The position numbers and the translations under genes were made by a program. Shown here in pieces: positions 21,960 through 31,400 of a stretch of 38,707 nucleotides of DNA. The stretch comes from a virus. The notes under the pieces were generated by a model. That model made no database searches. It was not told where the DNA came from and was given only the letters and a program-made list of their open reading frames with translations. Position 1 is the stretch's first letter; every line of letters starts with the position of its first letter. Where the stretch lies: positions 1-38,707 of IMG/VR virus record IMGVR_UViG_3300036398_002300, one strand, 5' to 3'.

Positions 21960-22733
21960 TCAGCCACCGAGGTTGGCCTCAAGACCGATGAACGCCTGCT
22001 CGATGCCGGGCGTCAGCTTCAGCACGGGGGCTTGGAAGCAGAAGCCGACAACGGTACCGACACCACCGATGGTCACACGACCACCGGCAGCACAGGTGAG
22101 GTTGGCGCTCGGAGCAATCGCAGCACCGGTGTTGAAGTTGCTGATGAGCAGCTTGCAATCGCCACGCAGGATCGTGATCTGATTGAAGATGCGCTCGGCA
22201 CCCATGTTGACCGAACGACGACCACCGCGGCGAGCAAGCTCCTGCGCGGTGACGACGAAGCGGTACACGATGCGGAACGACACCTCAGCGAGGGCAGCGT
22301 CGGCCGTGAGCGCACCAGTGGCGAGCACGACACCAAGCTGGCCAGCGCCGGGCGCACCAGCAACCACGGTGATGACGTCGCCGGGCGAGAGCGTACCCGA
22401 CGGGTCAGCGATCACCGTCGCACGCATCTCGGCAACCGCGGTGGGAAGCTCGCGGAGCGAGAGCGCGAACGAAGCCACCGGGGTCGAGGGCTGCGCCGGA
22501 ACGGTCAGGTCCTCAAGGGTCGGGATCGACTCCTGCGAGTTCTCCGACAGCTTGAGAACGCCGAGGACGACCTCGCTCGCCGCGCCCGTGCAGGGCTTGG
22601 CAAGCTGCTGGCCAGCGGCACCAGTGCCCGAGGCAACCATGATCATGCCCGACTCAAGCGGACCGAGGTACGCGGGGTCAAGCGGGATGTCGATCTTGTG
22701 CTCGATGATCGACTCGTTGAGATTCAGAGCCAT
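21960..22733 (-). CDS. Head decoration-like structural protein, 257 aa
   Basis: The ATG has AAGGATAG upstream. The sequence is Gly/Ala/Val/Thr-rich and beta-prone throughout (GDVITVVAGAPGAGQLGVVLATGAL), with few charges, like capsid decoration or cement proteins. The C terminus (PGIEQAFIGLEANLGG) could form the last strand. It lies between the scaffold-like and acidic proteins. No enzyme motif or membrane helix is present. Assignment is by position and composition only. Confidence 0.6.
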   Translation of the reverse strand: MALNLNESIIEHKIDIPLDPAYLGPLESGMIMVASGTGAAGQQLAKPCTGAASEVVLGVLKLSENSQESIPTLEDLTVPAQPSTPVASFALSLRELPTAVAEMRATVIADPSGTLSPGDVITVVAGAPGAGQLGVVLATGALTADAALAEVSFRIVYRFVVTAQELARRGGRRSVNMGAERIFNQITILRGDCKLLISNFNTGAAIAPSANLTCAAGGRVTIGGVGTVVGFCFQAPVLKLTPGIEQAFIGLEANLGG

Positions 22734-22752
22734 TGTTTTCTATCCTTGCTAT

Positions 22753-22822
22753 GCTGCGTCAGCAGCGTGGGTTGAAGTGTTAGGATTGAGAAAGTTTCGC
22801 TTTGGTAGAGCGTACTTCAACC
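22753..22822 (-). promoter_or_regulatory. Two hairpins in the leader of the decoration-like gene
   Basis: GGTTGAAGT (22770-22778) pairs with ACTTCAACC (22814-22822), and GCTGC (22753-22757) with GCAGC (22762-22766). They lie between the end of the scaffold-like gene and the decoration ATG. They have no T-run, so they look like leader or processing structures rather than terminators. Confidence 0.55.
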
Positions 22823-22824
22823 GT

Positions 22825-24285
22825 TCAGTACGTGCTGAAGCGGCCGATCTTGGCGCGGAGCGCTGAGCGACGGTCATCGCCAGCCGGAGCGGGCGAACCC
22901 ATGCGGAGCGAAGCCGACACCGGAGCAGGCGACTCGGACGGGACCACCGGGACAGCGGAAGCCGCCATCTTGTTGGCCAGAGCCTGATCGTAGTTCGGGT
23001 TGATGTGCGCCGCGCCGAGGGTGCTCGGGAGCGGACGCGAACGGCGACCAGCGGACTGCATGGCAGCCTTGATCTCCTTCATGGCCTCGGGGCTGGTGTT
23101 GCTCCACTCCTCAGCCTTGTCGAGGAACGAGGCGAGGGTCTTCTGGCCGAACTGGAAGAACGCCTCATCCGTGATGGACGCGGCAGCGGCCTCGGGAACG
23201 CCGAGGTTGGTCAGCGACGCAACCAGAGCATCCTTGAGGGGGTTCTCGACGATGAAGTTGTTCGCCGCAGCCTCAAGAACGAGACCGAGGTTCTCAACGT
23301 ACTTCGCCTTGAGCGACGCCGTCTTCTGGCGCAGCGCCTCTTCGGTGGAAGCGGCGAGGCTGGCCTTGATCTCGGCAATCTTCTTCGACTCGTCGACCTT
23401 GGCGATGTAGGTCTTGGCCTTCACAGCCGCGAAGGTGGCCTTGATGCCGTGCTTCTGGATGCCGTCGACGACCGAACGGGCGAAGTCGGCGCTCACGAAG
23501 TGAGCAACGATCTTGTCCGCGTGGTCCTGATCACGGAGGCTGATCTTCGCCAGCGGCTCGCCGTTGGCCAGAACGACCCAGTGAGCGCCAGCGTTCAGAA
23601 CTTCCTGCGTGGTCTGGGCCTCGCTCGGGAGGAACGGAACGAGGTCGAAACGAACCTCGGCATCCGACTCCAGAGCCGCCGGGTCGGTGACCGCCATGAC
23701 GACGTCCTCAAGACCCTTCGGGATGACGATGCCGTACTCGGCAATCTTGTCGTCGTCCTTCTTGGCCTGCTCAACAGCCTTGGCAAGCTCCGGGGGAACG
23801 AGAGCGCCCCACTCCGACTCACCGAGGTCAGGAGCACCGGTCTTCTCAAGCGAAGCCTCGAAGCCACCGTTCTCCGGCATCTTCTCGGCCTTCACTTCAG
23901 CAGCGGCCTCAACCGAAGCCTTGATGCTGTGCTTCGCGGCGTCCTTGGCAGCGATGGTGCCGAGGTGGTTGCCGTCCTTCACGCTGTAGCAGGCGAAGTC
24001 ACCGTTGGGCTGCTTCACGATGTCACACAGCGGGCCATCCTTGAGATGAGCCTGCTCCGGGTCCTTGATGGTCATGGTGCCGACGTAGCCAGCGTCCTTC
24101 TTGCGGTCGGCCTTGACGACGGTCTCAGCCTTGACCTCAGCCTTGGGAGCCTCAGCCTTGACCGGAGCGGCCTTGACGGCAGCCTTCGGCTGAGCGGAAG
24201 CCGACATACGGGCGCGGCGCTTCTCAGCAAGCTCCATCACCTTCTTGGAAGCCATCAGGAGGTTCTGCGAATCAGTCTTTGCCAT
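22825..24285 (-). CDS. Putative scaffold or prohead core protein, 486 aa
   Basis: This is a long, Ala/Lys/Glu-rich helical protein. The N-terminal part (ELAEKRRARMSASAQPKAAVKAAPVKAEAPKAEVKAE) is low-complexity and alternately charged. The middle has helix-rich segments (KKIAEIKASLAASTEEALRQ). The end (SRPLPSTLGAAHINPNYD... RRSALRAKIGRFSTY) is basic. The composition and position, between protease-side genes and capsid proteins, fit a scaffold that the protease may degrade. There is no sequence motif for the assignment. It could also be a structural capsid protein. Confidence 0.55.
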   Translation of the reverse strand: MAKTDSQNLLMASKKVMELAEKRRARMSASAQPKAAVKAAPVKAEAPKAEVKAETVVKADRKKDAGYVGTMTIKDPEQAHLKDGPLCDIVKQPNGDFACYSVKDGNHLGTIAAKDAAKHSIKASVEAAAEVKAEKMPENGGFEASLEKTGAPDLGESEWGALVPPELAKAVEQAKKDDDKIAEYGIVIPKGLEDVVMAVTDPAALESDAEVRFDLVPFLPSEAQTTQEVLNAGAHWVVLANGEPLAKISLRDQDHADKIVAHFVSADFARSVVDGIQKHGIKATFAAVKAKTYIAKVDESKKIAEIKASLAASTEEALRQKTASLKAKYVENLGLVLEAAANNFIVENPLKDALVASLTNLGVPEAAAASITDEAFFQFGQKTLASFLDKAEEWSNTSPEAMKEIKAAMQSAGRRSRPLPSTLGAAHINPNYDQALANKMAASAVPVVPSESPAPVSASLRMGSPAPAGDDRRSALRAKIGRFSTY

Positions 24286-24299
24286 TTCTATCCTCGAAA

Positions 24300-24405
24300 C
24301 TGGACGTGAGTCCAGTGGTTATGACGCCCATTGTTGCTGATTTTTTCACCACGGAGGGTGCTGTTAGGGTGAACAACAGGCGTCGTTCAACGTAGCTGTC
24401 ACTAG
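24300..24405 (-). promoter_or_regulatory. Hairpin-rich intergenic leader
   Basis: The 128-base gap contains CTGGAC/GTCCAG (24300-24315), GACGCC (24323-24328) with GGCGTC (24379-24384), and GTAGCT/AGCTAC near 24393-24410. It lies between the 217-aa gene and the scaffold-like gene on the minus strand. None has a U-tract. No promoter was recognised. Confidence 0.5.
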
Positions 24406-24413
24406 CTACAGGA

Positions 24414-25067
24414 TTAGACTTGTTTTCGCTTCTTGGGTTTGCCTGAGATTTGGTAGAGCCTTAGCGCTCGTTCTGCTTCCGTCTTGACACGAACGGGAAG
24501 TGCTCTACGGGGCCAGTGCTTTGTTGGCCTCACCCAATCAAGGCCATAGTTACGAAGAAGTGCCCAGTTTACGTAGTCCGTTCTCTTTGGCTGAAAGAGG
24601 TTACGGAACACAAACACACACTCTTGTGCCACACGGTAGTGAAGCGCACCCCAGTTGGAACCGTTACGGTGACCACCAGTCTTCAGAGCCAGAAGGACCA
24701 GCAGCCGCTTTCTGGTTCGCAGCCTGTCTATGCGCCTTGAACCAGAACCGTCCAACACCCTTGGGTCTTTTATCCACTTTGCCAGAACTAAGGCTGGCAT
24801 ATTACAATAACTATAAAACTCGTTGCGTATTAAAAGCTTCTCTTCCTTGGACAAATCGCTTGGGTCTGCGGACAGGTGTCGCGGAAGCTCCTCGCTCTTG
24901 AGGTCCTCTGAGAAGGATAGGTCATCGACGACGTCAGGCCGGAGCATGTCGGTCATGCTCGGTATCCGCTGAGGTATGACGCCGTTTCGGTAGGCCCGCA
25001 TTCGCAACAGGTTCAGCAGCAGAAACCTGCCGCCTGACCTGAACGCGAAGCTTTGCCGAGTGGTCAC
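24414..25067 (-). CDS. Unknown head-module protein, 217 aa
   Basis: The frame starts at GTG 3 bases after the upstream stop. The protein is strongly basic at both ends and Arg/Leu-rich (RFLLLNLLRMRAYRNG; RALRLYQISGKPKKRKQV). Residues about 75-110 contain a Trp (LVLAKWIKDPRVL) and 140-170 contain WALLRNYGLDWVRP. No domain is recognised. It sits between protease and scaffold and may be a minor head protein or assembly factor. Confidence 0.65.
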   Translation of the reverse strand: MTTRQSFAFRSGGRFLLLNLLRMRAYRNGVIPQRIPSMTDMLRPDVVDDLSFSEDLKSEELPRHLSADPSDLSKEEKLLIRNEFYSYCNMPALVLAKWIKDPRVLDGSGSRRIDRLRTRKRLLVLLALKTGGHRNGSNWGALHYRVAQECVFVFRNLFQPKRTDYVNWALLRNYGLDWVRPTKHWPRRALPVRVKTEAERALRLYQISGKPKKRKQV

Positions 25068-25070
25068 GGC

Positions 25071-25892
25071 TCAGCCACCGAACGGTGACTGTTGCGTTTG
25101 ATGGGCAGTCCACGCAGCCGGGTCACCAACTGAGCTTGACTCGAAGAAGTAGAAGCTCTGGACGGCGTCGTAGCAAAGCTGACCGTTCAGTATCTGACCC
25201 TTGCCGAGGAAGCGGCCCTGCACGCGAGCGTGCACCGGTCCCTTCATGTGCTCGCAAGCGGTCGGGTAGCTGGTGTCCCAGCGGTGACCACAGATCGAGC
25301 AGTCCATGTTGCTCGTCCACGCCGACATGGAGTGACCACGACGGCGACCGGCAAGGACGTCCTCAGCAAGCTTCTGGTCCTTGGTGCGGTCGAACGCCTT
25401 CAGGATGTTCACGAACCAGCGGCCGTTCACTTCACGCATCGAGGCATCGAGGATGACGCCCTTGGCCTTGGTGTTGTCATCGTGCTGGTGCTCGTAGAAC
25501 ACCGGCTTGCCGACGAAGGTCTTGAACGCCTGCACACCGAACTTTGGGCTGAACTCGACCAGACGGCTGGTGAGGAAGCAGTCCATGTTGCGGTTGGGGA
25601 CGTCGCCCTCGACAATCGGAACTTCCGCAATCACGTAGTCACGGATATCGGCCGATATGCAGTAGTGCTCTGCGGCTGCGGGGAGCCACGAGACGTCAAC
25701 CGTGGCTCGCTTGTCCACAACCGAGGCGTTCGCCATCAACATACGACCAGAAGACCGGTCGATGTCGTAGTCGAGTCGGAAGGACTCCTGCGTCGCAATC
25801 TGCTCAGCGTAACCGCGAATCAGGTGCGAGTCCGTCTCTATAGAGGCGGAAAGAGAGTGAAGTTCCTGCTCGGGAAGAAGTAGTGACGACAT
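25071..25892 (-). CDS. Prohead maturation protease
   Basis: The sequence has the plan of large-phage prohead proteases: a strand, then GKPVFYEHQHDDNTKAKGVILDA with His, then LAGRRRGHSMSAW with the likely serine nucleophile, and a Cys/His zinc-like site (CSICGHRWDTSYPTACEH). The order His...Ser and the SM motif fit S78/S80-like head proteases that trim scaffold and capsid proteins. It precedes the scaffold-like and capsid genes. The start has no ribosome site; a perfect 10-bp hairpin ends one base before the ATG. The catalytic His is not certain from one sequence. Confidence 0.78.
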   Translation of the reverse strand: MSSLLLPEQELHSLSASIETDSHLIRGYAEQIATQESFRLDYDIDRSSGRMLMANASVVDKRATVDVSWLPAAAEHYCISADIRDYVIAEVPIVEGDVPNRNMDCFLTSRLVEFSPKFGVQAFKTFVGKPVFYEHQHDDNTKAKGVILDASMREVNGRWFVNILKAFDRTKDQKLAEDVLAGRRRGHSMSAWTSNMDCSICGHRWDTSYPTACEHMKGPVHARVQGRFLGKGQILNGQLCYDAVQSFYFFESSSVGDPAAWTAHQTQQSPFGG

Positions 25893-25893
25893 G

Positions 25894-25919
25894 ACTCAGA
25901 CTGTCTTGGCAGTCTGAGT
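25894..25919 (-). promoter_or_regulatory. Perfect hairpin abutting the protease start codon
   Basis: ACTCAGACTG (25894-25903) pairs with CAGTCTGAGT (25910-25919), with a 6-base loop. It ends one base before the protease ATG (minus strand) and the region has no Shine-Dalgarno sequence. It lies in the 31-base gap after the portal stop and could control translation or be cut by RNase III. Confidence 0.7.
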
Positions 25920-25923
25920 TTCA

Positions 25924-27951
25924 TCACAAAGCTTGCCCGACCTTGTTCAAGGTGTTTGGGTCACGGTTCATCTGTGACCGGTCTCTGGCAAGGTCTTCGT
26001 CAGGACTTCCGTGTATTTTTGTATCAGAAGGCGTGTAGACCTGCGTCGAAGCGGTCAGGGTTGGGACGCTCTGGATATCTGCCCTTGGTACCTTCGGAGC
26101 AGCCGAATCTGATACCACGTCAAAGTCCAGACCTTCGACAATCTCCTTTGCCCGTTTCTTTCCTGACTTCGAGAGTTCTGCTATGTCTTCTGGGTCTTCG
26201 TCTTTGGCGAAGGTGATGCCCTTTAGCTCTTCGAGCAGGTTATCAACGTCTTCTTCCAGCTTCTCGTTATCAGCGATGCCTTCGTTGAGGGCAATAACCT
26301 TGGCTCTGGTCTGCATCAGCTTCATTGCATTGAGCCGTAGCTCAAGGTCTTCGGCCGAAGCCTTCATACGGGCCATGAGGTCACCACCACCAAGCGTGCG
26401 GTTCCACTCTTGGAGCGAGACAGGAAGACCCTTCTCTTCCATCTTCTCAAGCAGGTCTGCACGAGCAGTATCGGCAGCTACGTCGAGGTTCCTGTGGAAG
26501 GCAAGGGTGGGAAGGATAAGCTCTCTGTCGTCGTTCTCGATACGAATACGATGAGATAGCTCAGCCTGAGATCGCTTCACGAAGCCATGCACCGTGGCCA
26601 GTGAGCGGAAGAACTTCTGCATCAAGAAAGTATCTACGATGTACTTTCTGTGAGACTTTAGTCGCTCAAGGAATATGGTAGGTGCTGTGGTCGTATCGAT
26701 GTTGAACTCGCCAGTGATGATCATTTCTGATACACCGAACATGGCAAGCTTTGCCTCCTTGATGAAGGCAAACTCGTCAGACCACTTCCACATTTCGTTG
26801 AGACCGCCGCGAATCTGATTGAACGCGACGTCGTAACGAGTACCGATGGTGGACGATACCGAGTCTTCTTCGGCTGCCGTGTACGCAGACACGAGGGCAT
26901 CAATCTGCTCTGGCGTTGGCTCCCACTCTTCGGAACCAACGGCGATTTGCGTGATCGGCCCTGCCCTGCGGCGATAGCCGGTCAGGGTGGCGTTTATCAT
27001 GGCCTTTTCAAGGCCCCACAGCGGGATGTTGCGGACGTAGAAGCTGGTGCCGAATATATCGTTGAAGAACGAGCGCCGAGGCAGGTACGCAGTAATCTTC
27101 GGGTCCAGAGGTACCGGGCGGTTCTCAGCGAACTGGTCAATGAGAACCTTCGGAAGTCCACGCTTGGCTTCTATGTCCCGTGGGTCCTGTGACCGTGCCC
27201 AAGCCTGAAGCTCCGGGTTCGGCATCAGGTCAATCTTCGGCATGAAGCCAGTGCGTGGTATGATACCGATCTTCAGGTAGTCCGCGTCGTGGATGACCAT
27301 ATCGGTCCACAGACCCGCCGTAGGATCAAGAACCAACTGAACAACGGCTCGTCCTATAACGAGGTGCTCCTTGGTTATGTCTGGCAGGTAGCGGTCTACC
27401 TTTACCGCTTCTTTTGCAGCTTGATAGGTACCAAGAATAGCCTTGTCTTGGATACCGCCGATGTCGAAGTCCGACCACACCAGTTCCGAGATGGTCTCGA
27501 CGACGGGGCCTTCCACGGCTCCGCGGGCGAACATCATGCGGAACATGCGGTTCTGTAGACGCGGGTCACGAGGAATCCAGTCCTCGGCAACCGTGCCTCG
27601 TGACAGGTCGTCATAGACCGGGTTGAACCGGTCGACCTTGGCGTTGTTGCCACCAAAGCCAGTCGAACCATTCAGACCACTGGTCGATGGAGCGCCTGTA
27701 TTTGTGTACGACGAATCAGCAGATACGGTGTTACCGGAATTGTCTCTGAAGCCATTTACTTCAAGGGCTTCATGGACATTGACGGCAACCGCGTCTTCGC
27801 CACGCTGCATGAAGCCGGGGCGAGATTTAAGACCCTGTACGACTCTTTGAATATCGTCCTTTACAGAAACAGGTCGCGAAGAAGCCGTTGGTCTCGAATA
27901 GTGACCAATAGCGTTTGCCAAGACGCGCTGCCGACGACCGATGCGAAGCAT
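25924..27951 (-). CDS. Portal protein, 675 aa
   Basis: This is a long protein with the layout of phage portals. The N-terminal 110 residues are partly disordered, Ser/Thr/Gly-rich. A mixed helix-strand core follows (RDPRLQNRMFRMMFARGAVEGPVVETISELVWSD; PRRSFFNDIFGTSFYVRNIP), then a long helical stem-like region (LEKMEEKGLPVSLQEWNRTLGGGDLMARMKASAEDLELRLNAMKLM). The end is acidic then polar and is probably flexible. It lies between terL and the protease, the usual place for portal genes. The ATG has GAGG upstream. Assignment is by position and overall plan. Confidence 0.85.
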   Translation of the reverse strand: MLRIGRRQRVLANAIGHYSRPTASSRPVSVKDDIQRVVQGLKSRPGFMQRGEDAVAVNVHEALEVNGFRDNSGNTVSADSSYTNTGAPSTSGLNGSTGFGGNNAKVDRFNPVYDDLSRGTVAEDWIPRDPRLQNRMFRMMFARGAVEGPVVETISELVWSDFDIGGIQDKAILGTYQAAKEAVKVDRYLPDITKEHLVIGRAVVQLVLDPTAGLWTDMVIHDADYLKIGIIPRTGFMPKIDLMPNPELQAWARSQDPRDIEAKRGLPKVLIDQFAENRPVPLDPKITAYLPRRSFFNDIFGTSFYVRNIPLWGLEKAMINATLTGYRRRAGPITQIAVGSEEWEPTPEQIDALVSAYTAAEEDSVSSTIGTRYDVAFNQIRGGLNEMWKWSDEFAFIKEAKLAMFGVSEMIITGEFNIDTTTAPTIFLERLKSHRKYIVDTFLMQKFFRSLATVHGFVKRSQAELSHRIRIENDDRELILPTLAFHRNLDVAADTARADLLEKMEEKGLPVSLQEWNRTLGGGDLMARMKASAEDLELRLNAMKLMQTRAKVIALNEGIADNEKLEEDVDNLLEELKGITFAKDEDPEDIAELSKSGKKRAKEIVEGLDFDVVSDSAAPKVPRADIQSVPTLTASTQVYTPSDTKIHGSPDEDLARDRSQMNRDPNTLNKVGQAL

Positions 27952-27961
27952 GGGGCCTCAA

Positions 27962-28459
27962 TTAGCGTAGCGAGACACCCGTGGGAAGAGGCATTACAAC
28001 CCTATCCTTCGGGCAGTACAGAGCGGACCTGTCGTTCACCAGACCGACAGGCTGCATCGAGCCGGAGCAGCGCGGACAGGCGTCCCCGACCTTGGCCATC
28101 TGAGGCGTGAAGCTAGAAGAAACAGACTCGACGTTCGACATCTCAAGCGTCGTTGTCGTGTTGGCCGACAGGCTGTTCTTCGTCGGCTGGAAGCCAGCCG
28201 TAAGGGTAAGCTTTCGTGACTGCGAGATGGCTGGCGACAGGCGCTGAACTTCAGCCGTGGCAGCGGACAGCGCGGCTGCCTTGTCGTTATCCGACAGGAA
28301 GTTCACGATACCGGTGACGTCGGCCCAGCCAGCAGTGACCAGTACGTTCTTCACGGCGGTCCGAACCTGCGGAAGGTCGCCATCAACGACACCAAGCTCC
28401 TTGGCCTTGGCCTCGATGGATGACCAGAAGTTGTCGAACGTGCCAGTGATCTTAGCCAT
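27962..28459 (-). CDS. Zinc-ribbon head-module protein, 165 aa
   Basis: The ATG at 28459 follows GAGGAAACC; it overlaps terL by 8 bases. The first 100 residues are helical (FDNFWSSIEAKAKELGVVDGD; LVTAGWADVTGIVNFLSDNDKAA). The C-terminal 40 carry a zinc-ribbon pattern, CPRCSGSM...YCPKD, in which the expected fourth Cys is Asp, an unusual ligand choice. The gene lies between terL and portal. It may be a head-associated or terminase-associated protein. The role is not recognised. Confidence 0.68.
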   Translation of the reverse strand: MAKITGTFDNFWSSIEAKAKELGVVDGDLPQVRTAVKNVLVTAGWADVTGIVNFLSDNDKAAALSAATAEVQRLSPAISQSRKLTLTAGFQPTKNSLSANTTTTLEMSNVESVSSSFTPQMAKVGDACPRCSGSMQPVGLVNDRSALYCPKDRVVMPLPTGVSLR

Positions 28460-31400
28460 TTTGGTTTCCTCGAAGACCGCCAAACACACCACGTTTTACT
28501 GCCATCGGCATTCCGTTGGTGTTGTTGCTGTTAGAGAGTGTGCCGGACTGCAATGTTTCTGTGCGCCTAAGACCCTTGCCAGCAGAACCCATGGACACGT
28601 AGCTACCGCGCTTCGTGTTGCTCTGTTGCTGCATCGGCTGCCCCCTCGTCTCTTGAGAGAGGAGATCGACTACAGTTTCATCAGTGAAGGCTTTGATTGC
28701 TGCGTTGGCCCAAGCGCGGAACAAGTCGTCATCACCTCCGATGGGCTTCAGCAGGCGGGCACCGCGGGCACGAACAGTAGATAGCTGCAAAGCCAACTGC
28801 GCGTATGGATAAGAAACCGGGTCCAGAGACCGGTTGACCAGTAGCTCCATGATTCCTACTTCAAGAGCCGGAAAGAGGCAATCGCCTTGCTCCATTCGAG
28901 CAACCAGTAGCGTGGCGTCAGCCATCGTCAGGCTGTACTGGTCAGCCATGAAGGCAGGGCGTTGCTTCTTGTCCCGCAACTCCTTCAGCCACCTTCTGCG
29001 CTCGGCAGGCGAGTTCAATGGTCCGAGAGAGCCGAACTTCTGGGATAGTGTCTGTATTTGGTGAACGGATTGCCAAGTGTCGTAGAACACGGCAACGACG
29101 TTCAGCCTCTCAACAAGAGGAACCATCAGCTTTTCAAATACGTCAGCTACGTTCACAGACCGTATAGTGCTTGGCTTTATCTCCAAGGCGAAGTCTGTTA
29201 TGAACTTAGAGTTATCTGACGATAGATAACCACAGACAACCGCGAGAGCGTTGTTCTTCGTTCCGAGGTCAACACCCATGATGTGGGCGCGACCAGAGGC
29301 GGGCCTTGTAGTCAGGTCCTTGAACAAGGGCTGAAGGGGACCAAGGTTTTCCCAAGCTTCTGGGTCAGAGTGTTCTAGGTCTTTCAGGTACTGATAGCTT
29401 GGTACTTTTACCATGCTCCGGTCTTGCAACCCAGCGGTGATGTAGCTAGCAGTGAGCCGCCCGGACGGGACCTCAAGGTCGTCAACATAGCCGTTGGCTG
29501 TAGGGATGAGCAAAGGCCCGTACCGGGTATCCGTTGCCAGCGGTGACTTGAAGCAGTCAATAATGATATGGGTCTTTTGGACGAGCGGATCATCCGTGAT
29601 TGGCGGCTGCGCTGCGAAGTCACGAACACCATTTGACGTCGCCAATTCACGGACGAGAGCTTCACGGGACAAGTTTGGGTTGACATCCCATGTCGACCAG
29701 TGTCGGCGAACGACACGAGGGTCACCGGCTCGCTCGCGGAACACAGTCATGATGGGATCGTTCATCGCTCGTGGCGATGAGATGTTGAACATGATTGGGA
29801 TCGGAAGGTTGGTATTTTTATTTTTCTTTATCAGGTTATCGACGGCAGTACGAAGCGTCAGGCAAGCATTGTTGAGCGCCGAGTACGTTTCTGGACCGTT
29901 GCTTCGGACCTTCTGGCTTCCGGGTTCCGCTTCACCGAACCAGCCAAGTTCGTCGATGGCAGCGCCGAATCGAGTAGTACCTCGCAGCGATGATGGGTTG
30001 TTGGCGGCGAAGTAGACGAGGATGCCCTTGTGGTCGAAGAACAAGAATGTCTCTCCGACCTTGATGGTTTCCTTGACACCATGCCGCTTGCCTTCTTCGT
30101 CACAGGCAGTTTTGTATGCCTTGAACCAATGGCTTTGAGAGAACATGCCCTTGAAGGCTGACCACAGTGTCTTTTCTGACTGGCCGACTGTTGTGGCAAC
30201 GACAGTGAAGTCGATGACCTGACCCGGAGTTAAGCTGTAAACCTTCCACGGTGACGTCAAGTGCAAGTTACGGTGTATAAGATAACTGATTGCCATTGCT
30301 GTTAATGCAGAGTTGTGAAGCACAATGTTGTTACCAACAAAGCATTCAGTCTCTGGCACAGAGAGGTCATAGACCTGCTTTTTTCCTGCTGGCTCTACCT
30401 GCTCAATACCTTCCCATATGACTTCAGTATCGAGAAGCCAAGAGTACTTGCCCTCGTATCCGTATGCTTCAACCAAGCGTTGAAACATGTCTCTGCTGAT
30501 GTGCCCAGTTGCTTTTGCGCTAGTGAACTCTCTGATCTCGTGCTTAACTTTTTTACCTGTTTTAAGGTAAATCTCGTCGGCTATTTCAGATATTTCTTTT
30601 CTTGCAATAGGTACGACGTCATACGTAGTATTACGCGACCGGCTGGCCAGATGCTCTCGACAGGCTTCAGACGCGGCTTCTTTACCGAGGATAGGGGCAA
30701 CGACGTCCAAGAATCTCAACGCGTCAGCCCCGTAGGCAGTAAGCCTCCACGCATCGAACTCCTTGCCACCTGTCTTAGCGACCCGGTATCTCTTAGAGGC
30801 TCTTACGCCAAGTCGAGAAAGTAAGAACTTTATGTCATCAATCATCTTCTCAGAGGCAAGGGTGACACCGACGTGGTTCTTGCAGACATATCCGTCGCAG
30901 GACCAAAATCTGTTAAGAAATAGAGCGATCTGACGATCCGACAATCCCCAAAACTGAGCGGGAATACGCTTTTCTTTCGATAGACCAGTAATGGTCCATT
31001 TATCTTTGAACCAAGAAAGCCCTGTGGCGGAATACGTGTAGTTATTTTGAGCACGTACTCCTGTCTTTTTTGATCTACCATTGCCCTTAAAACCATTAAC
31101 AACTTCGCTGACGTGTGGCTGAGAAATGCCGTACTCCGCGGCGAGCGTGGACTGCGTGTAATGACCGGACGTCCATTTCTGTCTTATCTGCTCTACAGCT
31201 TCCTTGTCTAAGACCTGATTGGCCTTCATGCGGTCCAAGTCGCCGTTGCCTAATCTCGTTGCTACTTCAATGAACTCAGCGACAACCGCCGGGGTAACGT
31301 TCGTAAAACGAGTCTGAGTGCCGGTCACGTTACCGTCTGACAACAAGTAAGCAGCGAGCTTAACTTCGTCGTCGCTGACGTCCAAAGGCTTAGGAGGCTC

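Noticed and set aside
23005-24309. Plus-strand open frame (434 codons) opposite the scaffold-like gene
   Set aside because: It is a shadow of a high-GC Ala/Lys/Glu-rich gene; composition is Leu/Arg/Gly-rich and it has no ribosome site.
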